Below, piece by piece: positions 13,101 through 26,300 of a stretch of 64,000 bases of DNA (position 1 is the first letter of the stretch; the number at the start of each line of letters is the position of its first letter). The DNA is taken from the NCBI GenBank assembly GCA_944472135.2, contig OX235270.1, positions 47,678,352-47,742,351 on the forward strand, in the 5' to 3' direction. The DNA is from Trichobilharzia regenti (Eukaryota; Platyhelminthes; Trematoda; Strigeidida; Schistosomatidae). The position numbers were made by a program, and so were the translations under genes. The notes beneath the pieces were generated by a model that worked only from the letters and a program-made list of their open reading frames with translations, did not search any database and had not been told where the DNA came from.

Positions 13101-16100
13101 TTTTCGTTCACTCAAAGCATTCACCACTACATCAGTTGGCCGACCTGAAGTTCGTTCTGGTTGACAAGGTATGTGTGTGTAGTCTTAAAAAAAAACGATA
13201 CTCTTCATGAAGTAAATATGTTTACCGATGAAAAATCAGTTTTAGGTCAAGGTATTTCAACAAAAGTCGTAATTAAAATTATGAACAAAATGATAAATAA
13301 AAAAAAAGAACGGACGAACTTAGATTCTGATTTTATATCATTTGTACGAAAATACTGTATAAATTCATTATGCATCATCGTTTTATTTTCAAAGATAGAA
13401 ACAAGTTTTATTGATATAAGTTTGTTATACAGTAATCGTGTTAGACTTTTGTCCTAGTGGCTTATCTTCTTAAGTTTTTGCCATTGCCACCTTAGGAAGT
13501 AGATTGAAATTTGTTCAATTATTATTCACTTTCACTTTTAGTTAAGTTGATTTCACGAGCCACAGGTGCTCATGACAAAGTAGTTTCAAATTCAACTGAG
13601 ATTAATGTTGAGTGCTGCTTGATTTTCAGTAGTTCACTGTTTGATGAAAATTTGTGTTGGATACCATGAAAACAGTTGATTTCTCCATAAAAATCTCGTT
13701 GAGAAAGCAATGTACTAACTTCCATGTTTACAGTTAAAATGTAATTGACTCCATTTTTTTGAAATGTGATTTTGCAGGTTATCCATCGGTTAGGTAATCA
13801 TTATGGAGATAAACTTTTCACACATCAAAATGTCTTACTTAGTGCCACTCATACTCACTCTGGGCCTGCTGGTTACTTTCAGTATCTACTTTATTCAATC
13901 ACATCGCTTGGATTTGTATCTGAAACATTTGGGCCGTTAGTTGATGGAATTGTTAAGGTACGTTTTTCCTTCTTTTTTCTGTAAAAAACAGCAAACCGTG
14001 GCTTACTCTTTCTTCGTTAGTGCACCATTTAAAAATGAAGTTCGTTCAAAGCATATGAATTGTGTCTATGAAGAATGTACGTCATAATATCAATGGAAAT
14101 ATATCACTTAACCTGAATTTCTTACGTCCCTCATATTTATATCGTTTTTTGGTGTCATTTCAAAGGCTTATTGCGGAGCCTTATTCTCACCATTCATGTT
14201 TGTGCAATCTCAACACACAATTCGGTGTGTAATAGTCTTGGGCTAATGTCAATAATCCACTAAACTACTTGCAAAAATCACTACACTACGTTTTACGGCA
14301 GGCAGACATCTAGACAAAATCTTGGTAACTGTCGCAGGGGCCTGTTGTCTTTCTACACACAAATGCTGCTAATTACTAAATGATGGAAATTCAACAAAAT
14401 CATGTCATTTATACAAAGTTTTCCTATTTGAATAAGATGCTGATAAAAGTTTACTTAAAATAGCTATTTCAGGACTTATTCTAGCTAATGCCAATTCATT
14501 ATCTTTTGTTTGCAGTTATAGTTTAACTCAGAGACAAGTCAGGTAGTTGCTCAACACCTTTTTAGTAAGTTGTGTATCTTTTACCTGGAGGTTCGGTTGT
14601 ATTCTTGATATTCATTGGCAAAGCATGTCTACAGTAATAATAAAACTCGACTCAAGTTTGCGAAACGTTATTGAAGCTAGGGAATTTACCATTAACCTAT
14701 TCAGACCATGTTTTAGTCTTTGTGGAACTTGTTGAAAGAAGAAAGTTAATCACCAGATAAAAATCCATGCAGATGTCTACTCGTAAACGTTCCTCAAAAT
14801 TACTCCAGCATGTTTGCAATGTAGTCACTAAGCTAAGTGACGTACCACCGCCATATATCATGGTTCAATGTAATTTGATATCAGCCGTTAGTTGTTAGTA
14901 AATCTCAAAATCTTCGATACTTTGGAATCTGAAATCGCATTCATAAAAACACAAGATTGGTGATTAGTACCAGCAAGGACAGAAACGAAGTCTGGGGTTC
15001 TCTACCAACTTACTTCTCTGAACATCTAATAACAAATTGTAGTATACTGTACTTCACTATACTGTTTTGTAACTTAGCCTGTGATCACACTGCATGTCTG
15101 GACAAATAGATTTTGATCAAGGCTTAGAACTAAACTGCACAGAATCCAATTCACATAAATTTTCTTTGTAATTATATACTTTCGAACACCATGTAACAGA
15201 TTCGTATCGAAATTCTTCAACTCATTTGCCTTAAACTGGGAGTTCAAAGTCCAATAATATATAACCTTGTGGTTAAACTTTCTATCACTCATGTTTAGTG
15301 GGTTAAATGGATTATTGGTAATTTTTATCATAAAATGTGTCTTTTAAGGTCATTGAATGATAATTATAGCTGGAATCTGATATGAAATAGTTTATATATT
15401 TGTTATGACTGTATTCTCATCACCACATCTGACGTAAAAATGAGAATTATCCTTTTAGTTTATAAACTTAAATTGATCGGATTTTAAATTTATCATCATA
15501 CTGGATTTTCTATTAGTGTATCAGCCACTTACTTGACCATTTTTATAGTGATAATTTCGTTTGTATAATTGGAGGAACCTCAAAATAATTCTAAGTTCAA
15601 TCACAAAGTGATATCATTCTGGGAACCATTGAAAACTAGGGATTACTGGATAGCTGTCTCGTCTTAACTTGGAGTTCTTTAGCAGCACTCATGCATTACG
15701 CCACCTACCGGAGGTCAAGCCTAACACCTTCAGGTTACGAGGCCGCCCTCTTGACCATTCCGCCAGTGGGAAGGTATCCAGTGACACATTAATTCTAAAA
15801 TACTCACCTTGCAACCCAAAGGTGCTGGGTTTGACCCTCTATGGGGTAAATAGGTGCATATTGCTGCAAAGTCCAAAACTAAGGCGGCATAACTGTCCAA
15901 TAGTCTCTGGTTCTCAGTGGTTTCCTAACCGAAGTCAGTTCGTCATAGAACCCGAAACTGATCGAATCCCTGCAAACCAACACTTTAGAATTTATTGGAG
16001 CTGAATTTCTTCCGACAGACATTTGCCTTAATTCATTATTTGGTTATCTCTAGAAAGAGAAGCCTCATCTATCCTGCATACTTAAGAGTTCTGAAGATCT

Positions 16101-17332
16101 ATTCTGAGAAAATAATCAAAAAGTAGTAGTTGATATAAGAAATCCTAGGAGATGTTTCAGTGAAAACACTAGAAAAAACAAATTAATCTTCCAGTTTGAA
16201 TACAGATACATTAGTTAGAAAACCATTGGAAACCAGGGAGTACTGGATAGCTGGGACAGTTTGGCACTCTTCGACAGTATGTACCGCCAGGGTTCGAACC
16301 CAGGACCTTCCGGTTACAAGGCAGCCACTGGGACCCGATCCAGTTACCCATGAATTCTAACTTTTACCAAATTGTTATTTTAATGTGACCACCAGGCAAT
16401 GTCATCGGCGAGTACTTGTCCACACTCCCGACTGGGTGGACCCCACTTGTCACGATTTCTCACTAGAACTTCAGGCAACTTCGTCCTGCAGTCAGTCATA
16501 GGCGAGCATAAGATTAGTTTCCATTAATTTGTTTGTAAGAACCAGTTCCAAACTAGGACGAAACAGTTGTCCAGTACTTCCGTGTTTTCAATAGATCTCT
16601 AACTGATATCAGTCCATGTTCAAACTTAAAACAAGTCAAATCCATACGAACAAACTATTGAAAATGACTCCTCTTCAAATTATAATGATTAAAGAAACAA
16701 TAATGATAAACTTTTCGATGAACGAAGGTATGGTTACTGAAGTATTGAATAATAATTTATCAAAGTGCATCAAGAGAACTTCCTATGCCGCCAGCGTGCT
16801 TTTGGCAGTGTGAAGTACAGACCACTGCATTCCTTGATCTCTTTGTATATGCGTTTCACATAGTCCTTTGTAGCCGATTATACTGAACTGCACAGGCAAG
16901 TTTATCATGGATGCCTTGCTAGATGTTATCTGGTTCAGTTGACAACAGGATCACAAAAGCTTTTATTTGCAAATATCTTTTGTAGCAAAGTCATTTATCT
17001 CTCCAAAACTTATCTACTGAAGTTAAAGCGATAATTAATTAATCCAAAAGTTTAAGCTTTTATCATTTATGTATACTTCAAGCATTAGTTATACAGGAAA
17101 AAATCCAATATCTTCATTCAAAAAGTTCTACAGAACCAATATGTTTACTGTAGCCTTATTAATGCTCTTTATAGTTAATTCCATTTCCTTTCGCTTTATC
17201 TTGGCAATCCGCCTTTAACTAGTGAATCCCACGTTTGAAACTTTGTCCATCTTATTCAGTCCGTCGACTTGTTAGTTTCTTCAGCTCTCGCACAATAAGT
17301 CTATTTGATAGTCGAGTACAATAAGAGATACA

Positions 17333-17378
<46 letters not shown>

Positions 17379-20300
17379 TTCTTAAAATAACTTATTTTGA
17401 TTTGCATACACCAGACCATACTGTCAAGTATATACGTGGCAACTCGAACTGCTGCACTTAGGTGCCAAGTTCTATGTTGAATCCAGGTATATAATTTTTT
17501 CAATGTTTTCAGACTGCACTCCGCATAGACATTTGAGAAAAGAAAGCAAAAGAATGTCGGAAATTCTTTTATTCGAGTGTTATTACTTCACAGATGAAGA
17601 TATTAACAGATATTAGAGTGCACCATCTTTTAAGACTACTTGAGCACTGTAACACTTTTCTTGTTTTGGTTCAAAATGTCCTTACTATACAAAGAAAATT
17701 TACCTTCTGATCACTAATGACTCAACATTTCGCTTCATTCACAAAATCTCCAACTATTTCCTAATTTGCATGTCACGGAGTTAGCGATTCACTTTCGGAT
17801 TTGGTATTAGTTGATTCCCAATTTTTTTTTATTTTTTATTCCTTTACGTTCCCAGTGGAACATAGGTCTCCAGGCTAGAGGCTTGGAGTTTCTGTAGCAG
17901 TGTTTATTTTTACAGGATGGGGTTGCTGGCCTCATGCCCAAACTTCCCTCTTTACCAGTCTTATTACTGGCTTAGTGAAGCAAAGGAGTGCGTCGGCCGG
18001 GGATCGAACCCCGGACCACATGCATAGTTGGCAAGCACTCTGCCGCTGTGCCACCGACGCACAGTTGATTCTCAATGCTATTACTATAAAACTACAGGAC
18101 TGGTTCATTTACGGTAGTCACTAGAAATTTCCCCACAGTCACATTATCATTATTATTATTATTAATGTAAACAATTGGTTTTGTTTTGATTTTGATTCTT
18201 TCTAGAGTATTATTCAAGCTTATTCTAGCATACAAGAAGGGCGAATTTTAAAAGCTGAAGGAGATTTGCATAATGCTAGTATCAATCGGAGTCCAGCGGC
18301 TTATTTAATGAATCCGCCTGAGGAAAGAGCAAAGTTAGTACCACTATGCTGTTGTGAGCATTTAATTTTAAAATATTACTAATAATTCCTAATGGACCAA
18401 ACCAAATCCACAGAGTATATTTTCACACTCCTTTCCATCCATATTTTAATCATAAACCAATTTTAAAAGGGTGAATTATGTAATTAGGTGATGATTGGAT
18501 TCAAAATGAACACTTATATCACAGGAACTTGTAGACTTCAACATAAATCTTGTAAAGTATCACTTTATGATTAACCTACGTCTTTAAATTCATTTATTAG
18601 TCTTTCTAGTGATAGATTTCTGTTAGAATAAGAATTTTGATGTCATTCAGTAATTATAATGATACAAAACTCAGATCACTTTTCAGGACTATAAACCATA
18701 AATGATTAAAAACGCAGCTATACTATTAATATCGGCATTTTTTGAAGAAACTCAAATTTTTAGTTGCTAGAGAGTGTGTGGTTTCCTAGGATTTGTTTTT
18801 CTTGAACCTCAATCAGTCTTCACAGAACTGTGAAACCTAGAATTTTAGATATTATGTTAGTCAAGCTGATTTCTTCCGTGTTTATCGCAGTAAGATTTAT
18901 CTCCTTTTTTAGAAACTAGGATATTCAGCGGTCTAAACCACTCTTATGAAATTCTCTCACAATCCCATTCTCTAGCCAGTACCCAAGTTAATCTGTCCAA
19001 TATTTCATAACCACAGTCGTTAAACACTTCTGATCTGAATGTTTGTCGTTAACGGTTTCTGATCCTGACTGTTTTCGTTCGATCTTTCTTGTCAGGTGGC
19101 TGAATATAGAAAGTAATTATTTTGTTGGATATATAAAGTTAGCTGGAGATGTAGAGCCGGTTGATAAGATTGAGAAATACCGTCGGTTAAGATGTCCAAG
19201 GTGTGTGTTGCACTTGCCCAGCCACCGCCTTTTTTCAATGAGCAATGTCAACCGAAGCAGAACTAGGCGGAAAAAGGGCTAAAGGCGGTCAGACAGAAAA
19301 ATGACTATAATGCATAAAGTCTTTTGATATGAGTTTGAGCTATATAGGGATGTATCGACTGTTTGAGCGCCGTCCTTGGGATGTTAATAAACATTGGTTG
19401 GATACAGTTGGTGACGTAGTTCAAAATCTTTCACAAGGTGCGGATGCAGTCACTACTTGTAGTCTCCCAGGTTCTGAAAATTTTCATTGCTTTTCATCTG
19501 ATTGTTCTTTCTTCTATTCACCTTTGTCTAATGCAGTTTCATTACATTTCCTTCCTTTAACTTTACATAAATGCTTTTCCAAAGTGTAGCAATTTGAACT
19601 GATAAATTAGTGATTTCAGATGAACAGTATTTAATATTTTATCTAAAAAAGAAATCTGTAGAGAAATTATGGTAACTCTAAACTTGAATTGCATGCGTGT
19701 CAACTGACTCACTACTTTAATTCACCGAAAAGTGGTAGACGTTCTAAGGATAAACTGTGATACTGATTAAAAAAGGTATCGTCAATTGAAACAGAACAGA
19801 GCAGAGTTTATCTGGTTAAAAAAGACATTCCCAAAACTTGATTTGTAAGAGTATGATTCATTTCAAGTTGCATTTCATCACTAACTAACATAAGTTCAAT
19901 GGTTCTCCAATTGATATCGTTTCTTGATAAAGTCTAACTTAAAGTGAATATGTTTCTGTAATTTATAAGAAAAGTTTTAATCAAATATGTAGAACCTTAT
20001 ACCATGCAATAAAATAAACATCTTGGAACTAAGCAATCTTCTGGCAGAAGTACGAAAAGGTTTTACTCCTAATTTCTTTAAATCATAGTCATTTTTAATG
20101 TTTGGCTAGTTAGTTTAACAAAAAAGTAACGTAGATTGTTGTTTCTAATGTGAATTAAAGACTTCGGCAACCGATTTGTATATATATGTCACATAAAGGT
20201 GACAGTTGTGTTGCAAATAGATTAATAGTGGGTTGACGTTTTGAATTAGGTAATGAATATTGCATCATCACTTGATGTTTCAGATATACTCTACTAGTGA

Positions 20301-23300
20301 CCACTAGCAGGTATTGTGTTGAAATCCAGGAGGTATTCCTGTCAAATGAATATTAATTTCTGCATTTAGAATTATTTTTATCTCATCTGTTTAGTTTTAA
20401 AACTAATAATAACCTGTTCGCCTGTAGTCGTACTTTCTCGGGCTTTGGAGCTCACACTTCTTACCTCGGACAGATCGACCGCTTAGTATCATCAGTCACT
20501 ACACAATAATTATAGGTCATATTCTTGTAAATGAAAGATATATTCCGAGCAAATGACCTCAAAGGAAAAAGTTAAATACATCAACTCTTGTGTAACCAAC
20601 ATCCTGCTGATATCCAGTCTTTCCTCGTGATTTACTTCATTTTGTACTTATATCTGTTTTTAGATATAGCGATAATGTGGACAGAAAAATGACATTGTTA
20701 AAATTTATTGGTAAAGATGGTAAACCAATAGGAATGATCAACTGGTTCGCAGTTCATCCAGTCAGTATGAACAATTCAAATTCACTGGTTAGCAGTGATA
20801 ATAAAGGCTTAGCTTCAATTTTATTTGAGCAGAAAATGAATGGCGATCGAATGCTAGGCAAGGTTAGTTAGTTAGTTATCTAGATATTTATTTAATCACA
20901 GATTTTGATTGACGATATGCGTTACCGTGGTGTTATTAGACGTAACAAACAAAAATGTGATAGAATATTATTTATTTTAATTTTTTCGCCCACTTACAGA
21001 ACATGTTTCTTATTTATTTCAAAGTTTCAACTAACGAATCTAATAGTCCATTCAAAAAAAGAATATCAGATACGTTAAAATTGTTCTATATATTTAAAAA
21101 AAATAATTACAATTGCACATTTATATTATGATATGATCACTGGGATCAGTGGTTGGTTTTCATTAGAGGAACAGGTAATAATAGAATTGAGAAACCTTTA
21201 TGCTTGTCCATCTGCTACATCTCATTCAGTCGTAATATCCACATTTGTTTTTCACTCCTTGCGTCCAATCTTTGAAGTTTTAGTAAGGATGCTGTTGTTC
21301 TTTATATGGTGTGAAGTTGCTAGGCTTACATCCAGACTTACTAATGCCTAGTAGATCAAGTGAGATTTTGAAGTGTGTCATCTAGGAATCGAACCCAGTC
21401 CTCCTGTGTAGTTGGTGAGTATTCTACTAATGAACCAGTAACGTACTCACTTAGTCTTGAAATCGCATATTTTGTAAATAACCAGTTTGATGTTGAAACT
21501 CACGTTAAAATATAAAGCACTAATATCATAAATAATAATAAAGGTGAGGCACTGTCAATATAACATTTAGCCTACTGAAGGCAGACTCACAGTTGCAACA
21601 GTTGCTTCTTTTTCAATACTTGTTTTGGTTTTCTCTTTATTATGACAAAGGGTCCATTCGTAGCTGCTTTTGCTCAAGCTAACGAAGGGGATGTCTCACC
21701 AAATATCGATGGTCCTCGCTGCATTGATACCGGCTTACCTTGTGATTATATACATAGCAGTTGTGGTGGACGTGTAAGTTACTGTCGTCTATTCAATAAT
21801 GCCGCTTTCCTTTTTGACAATTTAAACATTTAGACTCAAAAGTGCATTGCGTTTGGTCCTGGCTCTGATATGTTTGAAAGTACAAAGATTATTGCTCAAA
21901 GACAATTTGATAAAGCATGGGTTTGTTGTATTACATTTTATCTTATAATCAAACTGTAACCTTGCGACAGACGTTATTTAATGAAGCACATACCGAAATA
22001 ACGGGACCTGTTGATTATATTCATCAGTTTGTCGATATGACAGGTGTGACTGTTGACTATATGGTGAGTGTGAAGTATCTTATTGATAAATATTTACAGG
22101 GTCAAAAAGGTAGTACCTGCAAACCAGCTATGGGTTTTAGTTTTGCTGCTGGTACCACTGATGGTCCTGGAGAATTCGATTTTGTTCAAGGTATAAGTTT
22201 CATTTCATTCAGTTGAAAGAACAGTATTATTATCATTATCAATACTTAACAACACATCTCCACTTTATTCTATTTAAGGCTGTCCTATTAAGCTGGGTCC
22301 ACGATAGCCCATAATCTCTCATCTCCTCCCCACACGATCTCCATATATCCCTCACACCAAGGACCCATTCCTCCTTGCCTGCTCGGATTCCAGTCGAGTA
22401 GTGTCCTGCATTGAGCGCGCTATCATTTGGCGATCTCCTTACCGTATGCCCAATCCATCTCCACTTTCCACTGTTTATTTGTTGAGCAATCGGCTCTTGG
22501 TTAGCTCGGTGCCAGAGTTTCTTGTTGCTAATTTCTTCTGGCCGGTCATTTGATCTCCACTGAGGAGCAAGTGAAGACAGCTGTTGATAAAAGTCTGCAA
22601 CCTGTTGGAAATCCTTTTCGTGACAAGCACGCCAAGTTTGTGATCCACATTGAAGAACTGACTGACTTCACATATGTGTTGAAAGTCCGAGTCTTGTTCT
22701 TTATGCTGGCTTAGTGCAGAAGATTTCCAAACTGGTTTCAGATAGATAAAAGTGTGTATTGACTTTCCGGTTCTGGCTTTGACATCTTCATCCGTTCTGC
22801 CTGCCTGTCTGTGGTTGAGACCGTGCTTCCTGGCTGGATAAGTGAAGAAAGTCTCCTCTGTCAAACCTCTTCCGTTGATGGTGATTGGTGCTTGTTGTTA
22901 CTCGTTGGTTATCTTCACCACCGTCTTCTCTGTGTTCACCTGCAGTCCTGTCTTCTCTCGTTGTTTCTTCAGACATTTTGTTGCTTTTCGCCTGCCTCCA
23001 AGTCTTCAACTTTCTGTGACATTAGACATAAATCATCCACGCGCGAAATCGAACGTATTCCTGTCGTCTCACTCCCTATGCACAGTCTGATGCGTAATCC
23101 AGTCCACCACAATTAAGAATATCACCGGTGATAATAGGCAGCTTTCTCTTACTCCTGCATTCACTTCAAAGGTAGGCTTCGTTGAGTTTTCCGTTGTGGA
23201 TCACCTGACACGTTGCATTGTCATATAGCCAGCCGGCGGTTGAATGAGGTTGATAGAGACTTGGGCAGTGTACGTCATAGTGTCGAGGCAGTTTCCGAAT

Positions 23301-26300
23301 TACTTCTCGGTCAACGCTGTCTGGTGAAGGCATTTTCGAAGTCGATGGGGTTGAGGTAGAGGTTTGACTGCCATTCCATGCGTTGTTCTGTGATGACAAT
23401 GCGGGTGCCTGCAATTGGATCAGCATGTGATCTGCCTTTGATGAATCCAGCTTGTTCTGGTGGGCGGAGTTCTGCATCCAGTGCATCTTCTATTCTCTCC
23501 AGGATGGTCCGACTTATTACTTTACTTGGCGTGGACAACAGCATTATTCCGCACCAGTTCTTTCAAAGTGAGGCCTGAGTCGCCATTCTTTGGTTGCTTG
23601 ACAAGGTAGCTAGCCTTGCTTCCAATTGATGGGCACCTTTCCTTCTTTCCAAAACTTTAGTAGTAATGGCGTGAGCACGGCTACCGCAGTCTCTGGGTCC
23701 GTTCCGAGTGCTTGTGAGGCAGGGGAAATTCCATCTGGCACTGCTGCTTTCTCGATTAGACTTCAGTAGGTTGGTCGCATTCAAGGTTTCTGCTTTCATT
23801 GGGGGGAATTGGTGTCCGCTGGCAGGTAGGTCTGTGCGTGCTGTTGGTGGTGGTGGTGTATTTCTGGACGAGTTGCAAGTGATGGGCGATTCAAGAGTCC
23901 TTTGAAGTGATCAGCCTATTGTTTGATTTGTTTCTCCTCCTCCTTGGTAGTCAGGTTCCCTCGACACATCTCTTATAGTTTTCATCATCTGGGTTGATCT
24001 CTTCGAGGAAAGCGAGCAGTCTGGTTATCTAATATAATGTCCTGTGATCTCTTTTACCTACCGCCCACCTGCCTGTTCTGCTTCAGTTTCCGGCCAGTGT
24101 GTCAGAGAATTGTCTTTAGTCTCTCGCAGCGCTCTTCTTCACTTTTCTATTCAGTGCAGTGTACATTGAACTCCACTTCTCCTTCTCCTGTTGTGCATCT
24201 CTGCATTGAGTCATCTTCTCTTTCCCCATCCTCCTCTCCTCTCCTCTCCTCGACTAGCTTCTAGGTAGAAGTCCGTTGACAACCATCCCCTGTCGTGTCG
24301 CTTCTTTCTTCCTAGAATAGTTGCACACGTTTCCTTGAACATCACCATTAGAGAGTTCGTCCCGATGTTCTTCCACACACAGGTGTAGGTGTCCTCAGTG
24401 ATAACGCGTAGTGTCTCCGACTTTGTTCTGATCTGATCTGTAGTGAAGATATCCCATGTAGTTTTGTCCTTCACTTTCTGCATGCTGAACCTAAGTTGTG
24501 GCCTGTCTCCAGTTGTTTTGAGGGATTTCAGCTCCACCTTGGAGGTTCCTCGAACCAGACAATGATGAGAGTCCACATCTGCTCCGCTTCTCAACTTTGT
24601 GTTCAGCAGGCTAGGTGCATCTCCACTTTCTTGAGTAACACTGAGACGAAGTCTATCTGGTTTTTGGTGGGCCCTTCATGCGAAATCCATGTTGCTTTGT
24701 GTATATCCCTGTGCTTGTATACGCTGACTCCGATCACCAGATCATTAAAAGCGTAGAAGTCTGCGAAGAGTTCTCCATTGCCATTCATTTCGTCCAGAGC
24801 CTCTCAACCCATGATAAGTTCTCTTCATGTATTATCTGGTCACAGTTTGGCATTCATATTACCCATAAGGATTTTGATGTCTCCATTTGGAATGTTGTCG
24901 ACTACTGTTTGTAGTTGTCTATAGAAATTCTCCTTCTTCTCTTGCTCCGCGTTGTTTGTAGCAATGTGTGCAGCATTGGGTAATTGTGACCTGCCTTACT
25001 TCCTTTTGAGTTGAATGTTGCTGTCATGCTCCTGGATGAAATTGGTTCCGAATGCATAAGAGCTGTGGCTTCCGCTGGTGACATCATGATAGTCACTCAC
25101 TGCCTCTGTGAGCTTGTGGTTGTCGTCTGGATGACCGGAGCAGACAACTGACTTACCAGTTGACAATTTTGATAGTCCACATCGATTCCATCTGGTGTCA
25201 CAGATGCCCAGCATTTCTATGCCATATCTTCGCATTTCTTTGGCCACCTGGACAGCCGTCACGGTCTCGTGCATTACACGTACACATTCTTAATTTTGCT
25301 TTCATCGAGAGGAGATACATCGACTGGCTGATTGGTTTCCCGGAGGCTTTCACCAGCTCGCGTAATTTCGCCTCTCCTACTCCAACGAAGAATAAGAATG
25401 TTATTCGAATATTTAGTATTTAAAAAGAATTTTTCTGTGATAAAGTTTTGTCTAGCAGTTTGATATCCTTTGTGGTGTAGGGTTGCTAGGCTTACTCCTA
25501 ACCCTCCCTCTTTACGCTGTTTTAATGGCGGCAACAATTCTGGGAAGTTGGTAATCTAGTCGAACTGTACTGATTATTATTTTATAGTATATAAATTTAG
25601 GTTTTCTTTAATCTGTAATCTCCTAATGGTTTTCCCGCTACTGTGTACATTTCATGATTGAATATTAATCGGGAGATAAATCAGCTATTTCTCAGTCGTT
25701 CATTCAGTCAGATGAAGTTGCAATGTTTGCAACAGTTAAATATTGTAAATCCGCCTATGGTTATTTAGTTGAAGGCTGATTCGTTTACCGCATACCATGT
25801 AATGATTGCGATATCATATACATACTTGAAACCAGCAGTACAAGGCCACCTAGGTTATTGTTATGTGGCTGGAATGATTGGCTCTGCTGAATTAAATAAT
25901 CTGGGAAAAAGGTCGATCACTACAATGCATTCACTTCAATGTAATCACACAGTAGGTTGGTGAGACCGGATAAAAGTATTAAAAAGTGCTACAGTTAAGT
26001 GGAGGGAGAGGTTGATCTGATCAACGAATCTTCATTCAACGAGTCAATACCAAACACGTGCAATCGAAGTGACGCCACGCCTATCCCAGATGTATGGGGA
26101 ATTGCAAAATGAAACAAGGGAGAGTGAAAAAAGGTATGTAGAGTAAATCAAGAAGCTGTGTGAATACACTGACATGATTATGAGTGATAAACTGTACACG
26201 AAACCTTATCCAGTTACTTATATTGTATTACTGTGTGTTATATGAAATAAACTTTCTTGAAATTGATGTGGTTCGTTGAATACTGTTATCGTATGGTATT

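Larger units (their letters stand above)
22222..25425 (-). mobile_element. SR2-like RTE retrotransposon, copy A
   Basis: A minus-strand element in ceramidase intron 9. From 5' (about 25425) to 3' (about 22222) it reads an APE endonuclease ([20 protein letters not shown] near 25210), a linker, RT fragments ([20 protein letters not shown] near 23500, then [20 protein letters not shown]), [18 protein letters not shown] near 23300 and a C-terminal reverse-strand match near 22440-22480. Its 3' end has a GATAATGATAATAAT tail near 22222-22245. Frameshifts are numerous. A near-identical copy is at 37338-40110. It carries a ~160-bp segment at about 24090-24280 that copy B lacks. Confidence 0.87.

Noticed and set aside
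16285..16310. A tRNA gene around AGGGTTCGAACCCAGG
   Set aside because: Only the B-box/T-arm core is present. The flanking sequence is shared with another dispersed copy at 15623, so a SINE is more likely.
17995..18066. A tRNA gene on the minus strand
   Set aside because: It has B-box and tRNA-like features but continues into a conserved SINE body and tail, and related copies share that body. No clean cloverleaf was found.
21917..22216. A single 99-codon exon spanning 21917-22216
   Set aside because: The frame runs through two GT...AG introns. Splicing at 21921-21970 and 22064-22099 restores a length that fits the ceramidase family, whereas the open frame is a by-product of the 36-nt intron being a multiple of three.
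22788..23116. Plus- and minus-strand frames at 22788-23116 and 37659-37987 as host genes
   Set aside because: They repeat identically in both SR2-like copies and are shadows of, or broken parts of, the retrotransposon.
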